From contig PBVO01000088.1 in NCBI GenBank assembly GCA_002729015.1, positions 1-36,541 of the forward strand: 36,541 bases of DNA, in the 5' to 3' direction. This DNA is from Candidatus Poribacteria bacterium (GTDB lineage: Bacteria > Poribacteria > WGA-4E > UBA9662). The position numbers and the translations under genes are program-made. This document shows positions 1-8,574 of this stretch, in pieces; the stretch's first letter is position 1; each line of letters opens with the position of its first letter. The notes beneath the pieces are model-generated. The model was not told the DNA's origin. It made no database searches and saw nothing but the letters and a program-made list of their open reading frames with translations.

Positions 1-153
1 CTTGTCTATCGTAGAACATTTTGCGGCATCGAATCGAAGATGAACAGCGGTGGAAACTTTATTGATATTTTGCCCACCAGGTCCGGAAGAACGAATAAAT
101 GAAAATTCTATACATTTGGGATTTATCAATAGATCCGGTGTGATTTCTATCAT
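1..153 (-). CDS. arfB: Peptidyl-tRNA hydrolase ArfB / RF-1-like ribosome rescue factor, N-terminal part
   Basis: Partial gene: only the first 51 codons lie in the window and the rest runs off the left edge. The ATG is complementary to 151-153. Residues 22-32 (SSGPGGQNINK) carry the GGQ motif that catalyses peptidyl-tRNA ester hydrolysis in class I release factors, and the following VSTAVHLRFD block is typical of the short ArfB/YaeJ/ICT1 group, which enters stalled ribosomes that lack an A-site stop codon. The GGQ within 30 residues of the start excludes full-length RF1 or RF2, where it lies in the middle. No clear Shine-Dalgarno is visible. The C-terminal basic tail that would confirm ArfB is outside the window. 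Confidence 0.85.
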   Translation of the reverse strand, partial: MIEITPDLLINPKCIEFSFIRSSGPGGQNINKVSTAVHLRFDAAKCSTIDK

Positions 154-745
154 GGTTTATCTACAACTTTTTAATCAATTTAAACTCTTCTTTTTTTACG
201 CGACATAGCAAGCGCCGCAACAATTTTAGATGGGCAGGAAACAAATCCGATGAGTACCCTTTTTAGACTTCAATATTTCTACTCTGTGAAAATCATCATA
301 ACATCAACTCAATTGTTTTTCAAGTTTTCGGGTGTGAAATTGACGTCTTGACGAGTTAGAGATTCTAGGCAAGAATTTACTTCCATCGGTATTATCCAGA
401 ACAGAATAAGAACTAATTTATTGGTAATTTTGAGTAAGTGATTAAGAATGGATCGTGTAAATGACCGATATGAAAAACGGATGAGAGTTAAGAGAATAAG
501 CTTGAAGCCTTAGGTTAATTGAACAGAACTTAAAAGTTATAGCAAGGAAAAGGTATCAACTATTGATAATACTCACTCGATTAACTATAAGGTAACGTAA
601 CATTACATTGGAAAAATTTAGCTACTTTCATACTTGGAGTTATCAACCTACAACTCGATGATTTCCAATTCTTATATCTTTGTGGACTTGGTTGACAACA
701 TTTGCTAAGATGACTCAGTTCTCTCTAAGATTAATCAATTACAAC
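154..745. other. Intergenic region between divergent genes, no gene seen
   Basis: This 592-bp stretch separates the minus-strand arfB start from the plus-strand secreted-protein gene and should hold both promoters. I see only very short ORFs (one of 21 codons at 448) without a good ribosome binding site, and no strong hairpin. I cannot assign specific promoter boxes. Confidence 0.4.
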
Positions 746-1588
746 ATGAAATCATTATTACACATTGGTCTACTTCTATTCTTTGGTTTATATAGTCTCA
801 CAGCTCAACCCTTTTTTGAGATCCAACCTACTAATAATGCCCCCCAGGGATTTGAGCGCGTGTTCACCAAACAGGTTGAAATTTTTGGTATCTCTATCTT
901 TGCTACAGCCAAAACACCTGATTCTAAGTTACTACATGCGGGGGGACTTCTGGCTCAATACCTAGATAATGACAACGATGGTCAACCTGATAATCAATTA
1001 GTGATCCAAGCCATTCAACGGAGTAAAGGGGCAGTCGTAATGTCAGCCACTAGGCAAGAAGCAGATGAAATTGATGTCCATCGATATATTCCGGAAAAGA
1101 TCTGGGATAACATGACCATCTTGGGACTCCATGCTGAGGATACACACCCCCAGGGTGCTAGTCGTGCTGTGTTTGATACGGCTTACGAAGAGATCCTACA
1201 CTTGATTACCTCAGCCGGATACGCCAAGGCCTATCCGGATATTTTCGGTGAAAAACGGGGTACTGCTATTGCCTTAGCCATGGACCAAGCTAGAGGCGGT
1301 TACTTTCGGCGGGCACCGAAGAAATACCCGGACCGAGCTTGGTATACTTACAATGAAAGAAGTTGTGATTATGGCTGTCAAATCACCGAATACATCTATT
1401 GGGGGATTACCTCGATCCTTGGGGCGCAGGATTTTCCGGGGCGGTTGGATAATATCTCTCAAGAATGGAGATTAAACACCGCTGCTAAGGTTAAGGCAGG
1501 AGATCCAACACTTTACCAACTGTTGACAGACCCTCAGTACGCATTTCCGACTAAGTTGCCGGATGGAAAATATAAACCACAGCCTTAA
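746..1588 (+). CDS. Secreted protein of unknown function
   Basis: About 280 residues. I chose the ATG at 746 because it opens a classic signal peptide (MKSLLHIGLLLFFGLYSLTA, cleavage likely after TAQ). The longer frame from 680 would put 22 non-hydrophobic residues in front of it. Near mature residue 70 there is an acidic segment DNDNDGQPDN, resembling calcium-binding loops of EF-hand or thrombospondin type 3 repeats. Further on, YEEILHLITSAGY and a pair of cysteines (CDYGC) are the most distinctive stretches; EEILHL could be part of a metal site, but I do not recognise the family. The next gene is convergent, so this one is probably monocistronic. Confidence 0.75.
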   Translation: MKSLLHIGLLLFFGLYSLTAQPFFEIQPTNNAPQGFERVFTKQVEIFGISIFATAKTPDSKLLHAGGLLAQYLDNDNDGQPDNQLVIQAIQRSKGAVVMSATRQEADEIDVHRYIPEKIWDNMTILGLHAEDTHPQGASRAVFDTAYEEILHLITSAGYAKAYPDIFGEKRGTAIALAMDQARGGYFRRAPKKYPDRAWYTYNERSCDYGCQITEYIYWGITSILGAQDFPGRLDNISQEWRLNTAAKVKAGDPTLYQLLTDPQYAFPTKLPDGKYKPQP

Positions 1589-1634
1589 CCACAGATAATT
1601 ACTGATTCGAAGTTTGATTCATCTGCTAAACTAT

Positions 1635-1665
1635 AAAAAAGCCACTATTCTAATGAACAGTGGCT
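1635..1665 (-). terminator. Rho-independent terminator of the LTxxQ protein gene
   Basis: Read on the minus strand, AGCCACTGTTC pairs with GAATAGTGGCT (11 bp with one G-U, loop ATTA) and is followed directly by a run of T. It lies about 10 bp past the stop at 1675. On the plus strand no T run follows, so it serves the minus-strand gene. Confidence 0.8.
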
Positions 1666-1674
1666 ATGGCTGGA

Positions 1675-2235
1675 TTATTGGTTGGTTTCTATTTCAGTTG
1701 TTGACGTTTGACCTGGTGTGGTGTAACGTCTCTTCCCTCTTCCTCTGAATCCTCGCCGTCCCCCCTTCTTCTTTTGGGGTTTTTTCAGGCCAAAGCCTTC
1801 TAACATGCTATGGACCTGATTTCGGATCTCTCGACGATCGGTGCCCGCTTCACGCATCTCTTTAACCTTAGCATCTACTTGAGATTTTTGTTCTTCTGTC
1901 AACTGATCCAATGGATTCTGTCTTTTGGCTCTTCCTTTACCTTTTCGTTGAGTAGGCTCAACACCGAAATTCTGCATCATTCGGTCGACCGTCTGTTTGA
2001 TTGCCTTGGGCGTGGATTCTGCTTCCTTCATTTGACTGACTTTACTTTTAATAGTTTCCCGCTGTTCAACTGTCAGTTGGGAGTGTTGTTTATCTTTAGA
2101 TATTTTAACTTTATGACGTTCGGTTCTGGTTTTCTGACCGCGAGGGTGCCCATCTCGACCTCTGGCTTGAACTAAGGGAGAAATCGTTATAATCACTGTT
2201 AACAAAGATAGGAACAAGTTGAATTTACGTAGCAT
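1675..2235 (-). CDS. Exported basic protein with two LTxxQ repeats
   Basis: About 186 residues. The start is taken at the ATG complementary to 2233-2235, because GAGG sits nine bases upstream; the ATG five codons earlier overlaps that Shine-Dalgarno. A signal peptide (MLRKFNLFLSLLTVIITISP, cleavage near VQA) is followed by a strongly basic chain. Two homologous helical units of about 40 residues begin LTVEQRETIKSKVSQMKEA and LTEEQKSQVDAKVKEMREA and end in NFGV and GFGL. The LTxxQ start recalls the periplasmic Spy/CpxP family, but the Lys/Arg-rich tail (KKPQKKKGGRRGFRGRGKRR) is unlike those chaperones and suggests binding to polyanions such as LPS or extracellular polysaccharide. Function is inferred, not established. 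Confidence 0.75.
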   Translation of the reverse strand: MLRKFNLFLSLLTVIITISPLVQARGRDGHPRGQKTRTERHKVKISKDKQHSQLTVEQRETIKSKVSQMKEAESTPKAIKQTVDRMMQNFGVEPTQRKGKGRAKRQNPLDQLTEEQKSQVDAKVKEMREAGTDRREIRNQVHSMLEGFGLKKPQKKKGGRRGFRGRGKRRYTTPGQTSTTEIETNQ

Positions 2236-2395
2236 GATTGAATACCTCATAATGGTTTATTGATCTTTACTTGGTCTGCGTTAGGTAAGACATCAAGTCA
2301 ATTGAAAGGTTCGGAAAAAAGATCGAATGTGTTAGTATTAAGCCACAAGATTGAATAATACCAGTTAAGGTAGAAAGGGAATTATCATCCAGAAT

Positions 2396-3139
2396 TTGGC
2401 ATTATTTTTGTTTGTTTTAGCTTCTTCAGCCTTTGCTCGGAAAGATCTGCCGATCGTATATAATTTCAACCAAAACCTTGAATCCAAGACCCCTTCTTTG
2501 AATCCGGAGTACTTGGTATTTTCGTCCCTCCAAGGATCCAGCGAGAAGGTGCCTTTACTGATTTATCTCCATGGGGCTGGTGGCGTTGGAGACCAGATAG
2601 AAAAAATCAAGGGTCAAGCTATGAGGGTCTGGAAGGGACTACAAAAATTTAATAAGGGAACATGTATAGTCGTTGCACCACAGTGCCGAAAAAGATGGGT
2701 GGTTCAAGATCTCAACTTATTTCTACAAAATTTGAAAGCCAATTTTCCGGTCGATAGCCGTAGAATTTATCTGACAGGTAACAGTATGGGAGGCTACGGG
2801 ACTTGGGCGTGGGCAGCTCATAGTCCAGAACACTTTGCGGCTGTTGCACCCGTTGTTGGCGGAATTGGCCCAAAAGGGCCGAAAGATGTAACACCAGATC
2901 TAGCCAAATGGGCAGCTAAACTAACTACAGTACCAGTTTATGCCTTTGCTGGAGCCAAAGATAAAGTGGTACCAGCCGAACGATCAGAGAGAATGATTCT
3001 AGCCATTCGAGAAGCTGGAGGAAAGAAGGCAAAACTCAAAATTTATTCCAGTCAAGGTCATGCCGCCGGGCGGGTAGTTTTTTCGACCTCCGAGTTGTAC
3101 GATTGGATGTTCGATCAACAAAGAGAAAATTCGAAATGA
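2396..3139 (+). CDS. Secreted alpha/beta-hydrolase (esterase / dienelactone hydrolase-like)
   Basis: 247 residues. The start is a TTG; the frame is open only from about 2369 and no ATG precedes the signal peptide MALFLFVLASSAFA. A GAAAGGGA element lies about 15 bases upstream, which is far, so the exact start is uncertain. The catalytic triad is visible: Ser130 in GNSMGGYG, Asp189 in AGAKDKVVP and His222 in SSQGHAAG. The oxyanion-loop motif HGAGG is at 59-63. This arrangement is typical of the small secreted phospholipase/carboxylesterase or prolyl-oligopeptidase-like hydrolases common in Planctomycetes, acting on ester bonds outside the cytoplasm. The substrate cannot be deduced. A weak terminator follows at 3281. 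Confidence 0.85.
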   Translation: MALFLFVLASSAFARKDLPIVYNFNQNLESKTPSLNPEYLVFSSLQGSSEKVPLLIYLHGAGGVGDQIEKIKGQAMRVWKGLQKFNKGTCIVVAPQCRKRWVVQDLNLFLQNLKANFPVDSRRIYLTGNSMGGYGTWAWAAHSPEHFAAVAPVVGGIGPKGPKDVTPDLAKWAAKLTTVPVYAFAGAKDKVVPAERSERMILAIREAGGKKAKLKIYSSQGHAAGRVVFSTSELYDWMFDQQRENSK

Positions 3140-3278
3140 TCGGATAATTAGTTGCCAGAAATTTAAAAATTAGATGGAAGAGAATCAGAGACGAAAAAAT
3201 AGGTTTCTATCCTGACAGGTTGGGGGAATTACGAAAGAACGGTTGTTAGCTTTACAAAAATAAGGCCACAGCCCAATC

Positions 3279-3386
3279 CTACCGAATTTGCCTCGGTTTT
3301 TTATGCTTGTATATACCTAAACAGAGCAAACGGAATAATACCGAGAACGCCCCCAAAGTCGATCTCCAGAAGTTACTTTGATCCAT
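3279..3386 (-). CDS. Possible 35-residue membrane peptide
   Basis: A short ORF on the minus strand, MDQSNFWRSTLGAFSVLFRL and onward, with a hydrophobic centre and a basic C-terminus (KHKKPRQIR). The Shine-Dalgarno candidate is poor (GAAG touching the ATG), and its end overlaps the hairpin assigned as terminator of the upstream plus-strand gene. It may be chance or a relic; listed because similar hydrophobic mini-ORFs recur in this window. Confidence 0.25.
   Translation of the reverse strand: MDQSNFWRSTLGAFSVLFRLLCLGIYKHKKPRQIR
3281..3303 (+). terminator. Weak rho-independent terminator after the hydrolase gene
   Basis: ACCGA (3281-3285) pairs with TCGGT (3293-3297), followed by a run of six T. 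The stem is only 5 bp, about 140 bp past the stop codon. Confidence 0.4.
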
Positions 3387-3510
3387 CTTCAATGTGTAAA
3401 TTAGGCTTCAAGACAGACTTTTTTATTACTGTTTCCCACCCGCTAAAGTTTGAGCCAGAATACTATTAACATTTGAATTTTGCTTAATTACAAAGAGTTA
3501 AGAAAGATAG

Positions 3511-3672
3511 TTAGTGATGGTCAATTATTTTCAGTCTGGACCAGGTCATAACTAATCTTTCTTTGGCTTCGATCGGTAAATTCGTTTTTAACATGTTTTT
3601 CATCAACTGATTGACTCCCTCCTCAGATAGCGAGCAGTTGAAGGCTACAATGTAATCCGACGTACCGGTCAT
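3511..3672 (-). pseudogene. C-terminal relic of an AsnC/Lrp-type regulator
   Basis: An open minus-strand frame of 53 codons starting MTGTSDYIVAFNCSLSEEGV and ending SRLKIIDHH. The TGxxDYxVxF start, a central helix and the terminal [ST]xLK resemble the ligand-binding RAM domain of Lrp/AsnC regulators. A stop codon lies two codons upstream of the ATG, no helix-turn-helix portion can be found, and there is no Shine-Dalgarno. I read it as a decayed gene fragment. The family call rests on a short stretch and is tentative. Confidence 0.35.
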
Positions 3673-4108
3673 CCATTAATCATCAATATCACAACCCCCG
3701 ATAATACAACTCATTCACCTAATATCGAACTGGATATTAAATTTACCTCCATCATTTCTCGTTGTTAGGAATCCTTCCTTTATTGTATTAGATGCGTAGT
3801 TCGGATAGTTTCACTAAACTAGGTATCTAATTGTCCATAAAAAACTGTTATTTTCTCCGTAATTTACTAATTAGCAGGTAGTTTTCCTGTAAAAATCTAA
3901 AAAACTGTAGGATAGTGATTTGGAACATTTTTTGTATTTATTGACATCTATCTAATCAGTGAAGTATTAATATGCAAGCTGATAATTCATCCGTTGTTTT
4001 GAATATGAAAAAAGTATGTGAAGATTCAATATAAATCTGATACATAATATTATATTTTATGCCTTATTATTCCGATGCCCTTATTCCTTGAGGGTAATTT
4101 TTTTATAG

Positions 4109-4145
4109 TGCCTAGTTGGATTCGGCAGCTCCAACTAGGCATTTT
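4109..4145 (+). terminator. 12-bp perfect hairpin, terminator-like, GTGCCTAG family
   Basis: TGCCTAGTTGGA (4109-4120) and TCCAACTAGGCA (4130-4141) are exact inverted copies with a 9-nt loop, followed by TTTT and preceded by a T-rich run, so it could act in both directions. The outer TGCCTAG/CTAGGCA core is shared with hairpins at 4697, 11052 and 12310. Confidence 0.6.
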
Positions 4146-4240
4146 AATACCTCGGGGATAATCAAGCCATTTGTTGCAGTCTTAGGTGTAAATATTCATA
4201 AGGTAAAAGTGAAAAGATTGGTTCGTCGGAGGTTTGTTCT

Positions 4241-4444
4241 ATGCTGATAGATCGGCTGAGGCTTATAATGTTAATACTAATTCTGCCATTTGTATTAACA
4301 TTGTTTTTGTATGTAAAGGGGTATTTGTCCCTTAAGCTGTTCAGGGTGTTTCTCGCGGCATTGGGTGTACTTTATGTTATAGTACGAGTGCGCTTGATGC
4401 TCACAAAATCTGCTAAAGAGTCGGATGGAGATAAGGATATATAG
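4241..4444 (+). CDS. Small two-helix membrane protein
   Basis: 67 residues. A good Shine-Dalgarno (GGAGG, eight bases before the ATG) supports it. Two hydrophobic stretches (about residues 8-27 and 33-50) are followed by a charged cytoplasmic-type tail SAKESDGDKDI. It begins about 100 bp after the hairpin at 4109-4141. I do not recognise the family; a membrane location is the only inference the sequence allows. Confidence 0.6.
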   Translation: MLIDRLRLIMLILILPFVLTLFLYVKGYLSLKLFRVFLAALGVLYVIVRVRLMLTKSAKESDGDKDI

Positions 4445-4550
4445 GTAAGAGGCTATTCTTCAATCACCACTAGAAGTCGATTTATTTTTCTCGACTAGCT
4501 TATGATAGCAATTCTCGGTTTTTTGATTCATTATACGGTCTCAAGAAGTT

Positions 4551-4735
4551 AAAAACTGGGTAGATGAGATCCGAAACAACTACCCCGTACCCTGTTGCAT
4601 AGGTGATCCATATGCAACGTCAATTTGTATCTTTTTTATGTGAGTCTAAATTCATAAAAATAAGCTTATGGCTAAGAAATAGTCAAGAAACCACGAGTGC
4701 CTAATTAATCAGCAGACTAGGTACCTAGTCTTTTA
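4551..4735 (+). ncRNA. Structured intergenic element, copy A
   Basis: Three stem-loops in order. Hairpin 1 pairs ACTGGGTAG (4555-4563) with CTACCCCGT (4580-4588), one mismatch, 16-nt loop. Hairpin 2 pairs GTTGCATA (4594-4601) with TATGCAAC (4611-4618), 9-nt loop. Hairpin 3 pairs GTGCCTA (4697-4703) with TAGGTAC (4718-4724); alternatively the 16-bp palindrome GACTAGGTACCTAGTC forms, followed by TTTT. The spacer contains AGAAATAGTCAAG, also found in copy B. A 30-codon ORF (4612-4704, starting MQRQFVSF) opens inside the 3' arm of hairpin 2. Whether this is an RNA gene, a regulatory leader or a mobile repeat cannot be decided from sequence alone. See copies B (12151) and C (12370). Confidence 0.5.
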
Positions 4736-4924
4736 AGCCGGGGAATACAGACATGGAAAATGTAGGATTCGGCTGTTACATATTCAAATCAATTGGTTGT
4801 TGATCAGAAGTTTTTGGAGTCTTCTGGTCTTCTCATAAGCCTTGAAGTTGATTCTCCTTTTGCTTGAGGACTAAATCTGTAATTGCAAAAGCTGAACTGG
4901 TGGTAAGACAGGTAGGGATAATGA

Positions 4925-7318
4925 CTATTTTTTATCCTCGGAACTAATTTGTCTCAATGCTACTTCGGCCGAGTCTCGAATAGCCGAAAACTTATCTTCT
5001 AAGGCTTGAGTCAGCATTGGAACGGCCTGCTTAGCCTCAGCTCCTATATCTCCTAATGCCTCAATTGCATTAACACGAACAACCAGAGACTCATCATCCA
5101 ACAGTTGAATCAGATCTGGCACAGCCTGTTTGGCCTCAGCCCCAATTTCTTCTAGTATCTCGGCTGCATCTCTACGAACAACTTCGTCCTGATCCTTCAG
5201 CGCTTGGATCAAACCTGGTACGGGCTCTGATCCCATCTCTATTAAGATTCTTTTGGCATTCCTACGAACAACTTCGTCCTGATCCTTCAAAGCTTGGATC
5301 AAATCTGGTACGGATTCTGATCCAAGCTCTCTCAATGCCCTTTCTGCATCTCTACGAACAATCTCATCCTGATCCTCTAAAGCTTGAATTAGGGCTGGTA
5401 CTGATGATTTGGCCTTGGCTCCAATTGTCCCTAACGTCTTGACCGCTTGGCTACGAACATAACTATTCTGATCTTCTAAAGCTTGAATTAGGAATGGCAC
5501 AGCCTGTTTGGCCTCAGCCCCAATTTCTTCTAGTATCTCGGCTGCATCTATACGAACAACTTCGTCCTGATCCTCTAAAGCTTGAATTAGGAATGGAACA
5601 GCCTGTCTGGCTGCAGGTCCGATCTCTCTCAGTGTTGATATGGCATTTATACGAATATCACTATCCTGATCCTTCAAGGCTTGAATTAGGGCTGGAACTG
5701 CTTGTTTAGCTTCAGATCCTATCGCTGCTAATGCTTGAAATGCACTGTCCCGAATTTCTTTCTCTACACATCTTAACATTTGAGTCAACTCTGGGACTGC
5801 ATCTTTAACCTCAGGTCCGATCAGGCCTAAAGATTTTATCGCTCGCCTACGAATAACAGAATTTTGATCTGCCAGCAGTCGGACTAACATAGGAACTGAC
5901 TGTCGGAAATTTGTCTGATCCTTGAGTTGTTGTTCGGCCTGTTGAGGGAGTGCATATGAGGGCAAAAATGCAGTCATAAAGGAACCGTCTCGCAATCTAA
6001 CCGCGCCTTCAAGCCCCATCGGCCATTCGGGGTTAGATTGAGACTGATAAGTATCAAATGTCAATTCCCTAATTTTTTTATCGTGGCATAAAATAGCATA
6101 GATGAATTTTGTGTGCCGTTCGAAGACTTTGCTCTCGTGGGTATAGTCAGTATAGACCTCAGTCTCCATTTCAATGATTTTGGCTTTCAGATATTGGGAG
6201 CCAAACTTGATCTTCTCTATGGCATCTTCAATTGATTCTCGGACCCATTGATCGGTCTCATCACTCAAGGCTTGAGATAAATCACCTAGAGCCTGACGGG
6301 CCAGAACACCAAACTCACCCAAGGCCGAGATCGCATTGGCCCGAGCCTGCCAAGACGAATCACCGATTAATAGCCTCAGGGCCAAGACAACTTCTGGGCT
6401 AGCATAACCAATCTGTCCTAGGGCTTTAGCTGAATTACTACGAACTTCTGGGATGTCATCACCCAAAGTGTCTATCAATCTATGGATGGCAGGTTTGGCT
6501 TCGGCTCCAATCTGGCCTAGGGCGGATGGAGCTTGGATTCGAATCTCCGATTCTTCAGCCTCCGACAATTGAGTCAGATCATCAACCAAATTTGTACTAA
6601 TCTTCCGGATGGCCTGTCGAACGGAAATTGTCACACGTTGATCTTTTAACAACAGAACCAAAGCCGGAAGGGCTGGTTTGGCCGCTGGGCCAATTTGGCC
6701 TAATTGCTTAACTACCTGGTTACGCAGGCGCAGGCTTTTTCTCTTCAATAGCTGGGCTAGATCCAAGATCACCTTTTCGCTAGTAATTTGTTGTAATGAC
6801 TGATCGGTCTGGAGCCGAACCTGAGAATCGGGATCATCTAATAGGTGGATTAGAATAGGGATAACCAGTTTGGCCTCCGACTCCATAAGCCCTAATTGCT
6901 GGGCCAGTTTGGCTTTATTGATGGGGTCGATTCGATCTAGAAATCTGGGGCCTAGACCTGCCAGAGTTTTGGCCGATTGATGAATCAGCTGAGAATTGGC
7001 CTGAGGATGATTTAAGTGTTGAATTAATCGACGTTGGGGTAGAAAATCCTGGGTCAAGAAAACGAAAATAAAGAATAGGATAGTAATCAGGGTCAGAGAT
7101 ATACGAACCCAAAAATCATTAAGCGGTCCAAGACTGAGAGGACCAGATAACTCCCAGATAATAGCGATAACTAGGAAGCCAAAGAGGCTACCGAAAGCCT
7201 GATCAATTTGTTTGGCCCGATGAGGAGGAAAGCCAAGACGAAGAACGAGAGATTGAGTTAGAAAAATAACAGCTTGTCGCGCTAGCAATCCAAAAATGGG
7301 AATAATGAGAGGATTCAT
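4925..7318 (-). CDS. Membrane-anchored HEAT-repeat protein
   Basis: 797 residues. The N-terminus has about three hydrophobic segments (near 3-27, 42-58 and 72-92). Two blocks of HEAT / PBS-lyase-like repeats follow (about 110-375 and 465-790), separated by a non-repeat insert with many aromatic and charged residues (IIEMETEVYTDYTHES). The second block has units of 33 residues of the type AKQAVPxLIQALxDQDxxVR; two adjacent units are three residues shorter. At DNA level some units are nearly identical: 5118-5196 and 5496-5574 differ by one base, so the array has expanded or been converted recently. Such repeats make scaffolds for protein binding; the partner is unknown. The ATG at 7318 has only a weak AGG upstream. 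Confidence 0.85.
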   Translation of the reverse strand: MNPLIIPIFGLLARQAVIFLTQSLVLRLGFPPHRAKQIDQAFGSLFGFLVIAIIWELSGPLSLGPLNDFWVRISLTLITILFFIFVFLTQDFLPQRRLIQHLNHPQANSQLIHQSAKTLAGLGPRFLDRIDPINKAKLAQQLGLMESEAKLVIPILIHLLDDPDSQVRLQTDQSLQQITSEKVILDLAQLLKRKSLRLRNQVVKQLGQIGPAAKPALPALVLLLKDQRVTISVRQAIRKISTNLVDDLTQLSEAEESEIRIQAPSALGQIGAEAKPAIHRLIDTLGDDIPEVRSNSAKALGQIGYASPEVVLALRLLIGDSSWQARANAISALGEFGVLARQALGDLSQALSDETDQWVRESIEDAIEKIKFGSQYLKAKIIEMETEVYTDYTHESKVFERHTKFIYAILCHDKKIRELTFDTYQSQSNPEWPMGLEGAVRLRDGSFMTAFLPSYALPQQAEQQLKDQTNFRQSVPMLVRLLADQNSVIRRRAIKSLGLIGPEVKDAVPELTQMLRCVEKEIRDSAFQALAAIGSEAKQAVPALIQALKDQDSDIRINAISTLREIGPAARQAVPFLIQALEDQDEVVRIDAAEILEEIGAEAKQAVPFLIQALEDQNSYVRSQAVKTLGTIGAKAKSSVPALIQALEDQDEIVRRDAERALRELGSESVPDLIQALKDQDEVVRRNAKRILIEMGSEPVPGLIQALKDQDEVVRRDAAEILEEIGAEAKQAVPDLIQLLDDESLVVRVNAIEALGDIGAEAKQAVPMLTQALEDKFSAIRDSAEVALRQISSEDKK

Positions 7319-7606
7319 TGAATTTTGACCTGGAAATTAAGAGAAGTAGAGATAAGATTAAGATTTGGAAAGAAAAGATAGGAAAAAAGAAATCGAAGCT
7401 GTATTTGGAAGCAAAAACGGTCAGAAAGAGTATTAATGTGCTGAAATGCGAGTATCATTGTGCCTTTAACCAAGTATCGAAATTTGAATGTCATCAATTT
7501 ATATTTTCATATTTCCAAATTCAACTTTTTTATCACTTGTCAATTTGTACCACATACCTTTATTCAAAAGCTGACGTCAACTTCTACCAAAATGATCTCG
7601 ATTTAG

Positions 7607-7726
7607 CTAGCGATGTTCTGCATCGCACTTCTCGGTCATCATCTGTAACCATTGTGACTGGTTTAGTGATTCTTGCAACTTTCCAATTTGTTCATCTTTT
7701 TTAGCTAGTTGATCCAATAATTTGAG
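7607..7726 (-). pseudogene. Coiled-coil coding relic
   Basis: An open stretch of 39 codons without a start (begins after a TAG), reading LKLLDQLAKKDEQIGKLQES then a Gln-rich helix and ending at TAG (7607). The KKDEQIxxLQ pattern resembles coiled-coil tails of small HTH proteins of plasmids and phages. Neighbouring frames continue in a similar style on the far side of stop codons. I read this as the surviving tail of a broken gene. Confidence 0.35.
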
Positions 7727-7829
7727 CTAGATCGTTTAGAATTCGTTGGATAGATATTATGATGTTATATTCTGCTTAACTAATTGAATCTGTGTTTGTT
7801 GATTAACCAAAATCACTGTTCATTTTAAT

Positions 7830-8035
7830 AAGATAAATTAGGACTTCATATATCTAACTTACAGTATACTATTCAAAATTTAAGGGTAGATATTGAAAAG
7901 AATGCAGAATAGTTACTTCGTCAGGAAAGTAGCGTCGATGAGTTAATCAAACAGAAGTAGATAGAATCCCACCGTTCCTCTTTTACTAAATTGTTAGGTC
8001 TTTTTGGTATTGGAAACTTGGTTAATTCTACTTAA
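7830..8035 (+). pseudogene. Coiled-coil coding relic with two in-frame stops
   Basis: One plus-strand frame reads DKLGLHISNLQYTIQNLRVD, continues to a TAG at 7910-7912, then through LLRQESSVDELIKQK to a second TAG, then IESHRSSFTKLLGLFGIGNL and on to TAA at 8033. The amphipathic, charged pattern across both stops suggests a formerly continuous gene rather than chance. No start codon with a ribosome binding site is present. Family unknown. Confidence 0.35.
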
Positions 8036-8055
8036 TCTTTTATTAAGAAATCATT

Positions 8056-8175
8056 ATGCCAAATAGAACTCTACGGATAATTGTAAGGATTATATTTGGA
8101 ATAACTGCGGGAATATTCATTTGGAATTTGTTTCAATCCATCGGATATTGGTTAATTCACAAATTTACTCAATAA
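8056..8175 (+). CDS. Possible 39-residue membrane peptide
   Basis: MPNRTLRIIVRIIFGITAGI and onward: a basic N-terminus followed by a hydrophobic helix and an aromatic, basic end (GYWLIHKFTQ). The Shine-Dalgarno is weak (AAGAAA). It lies between two coding relics and could itself be the fragment of a larger membrane gene: about 60 bp downstream another frame (about 8230-8458) encodes two further hydrophobic segments but has no ATG. Function unknown. Confidence 0.35.
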   Translation: MPNRTLRIIVRIIFGITAGIFIWNLFQSIGYWLIHKFTQ

Positions 8176-8226
8176 TTCTACTGGATTAGATTTTGGTGTC
8201 AAATCAAGTTGACCTAATACTGACTG

Positions 8227-8458
8227 AGGTAGTATTAATCACTGGAATTTAAACTACCCAGAACACATAGGTCTGACCTTATTACTTAGTTTACTTCTTT
8301 CTGTTGTTTCAGGTGTGGTAGTTGCATTTATCGCCTATAAATTAGTTGTTGAAAGATTTTTTTCAGGTTTTATACTGATTATTATTCTGATTGCTTTCTT
8401 CTTATTTTCTACTTTCATTTTGGTTAATTCTTCTATCAACAACCTTTCAGACTGCTGA
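8227..8458 (+). pseudogene. Two-helix membrane-protein relic without a start codon
   Basis: After an in-frame TGA the plus strand is open to a TGA at about 8458, reading HWNLNYPEHIGLTLLLSLLL, then VVAFIAYKLV, a charged VVERF, and a second helix FILIIILIAFFLFSTF. There is no ATG, GTG or TTG with a ribosome binding site, so it is probably the 3' part of a broken membrane-protein gene, perhaps the same one that supplied the ORF at 8056. Confidence 0.35.
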
Positions 8459-8574
8459 TACAACCGGTTAATCATACCTCGATTGTGTCATTTTACAGTC
8501 TTAGTCTTTTATCCTAAACCAAACAGGATTTTTGAGATTTCACTGAGTGATTAGTGGTGAGTTAAAGTGAATAG

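Noticed and set aside
5494..5709. 71-codon plus-strand ORF inside the HEAT gene
   Set aside because: Shadow of the repeat periodicity on the opposite strand.
7318..7704. 128-codon plus-strand ORF after the HEAT gene
   Set aside because: TTG start inside the neighbouring gene's start codon, no ribosome binding site, and no protein-like pattern; a minus-strand relic in the same DNA reads better.
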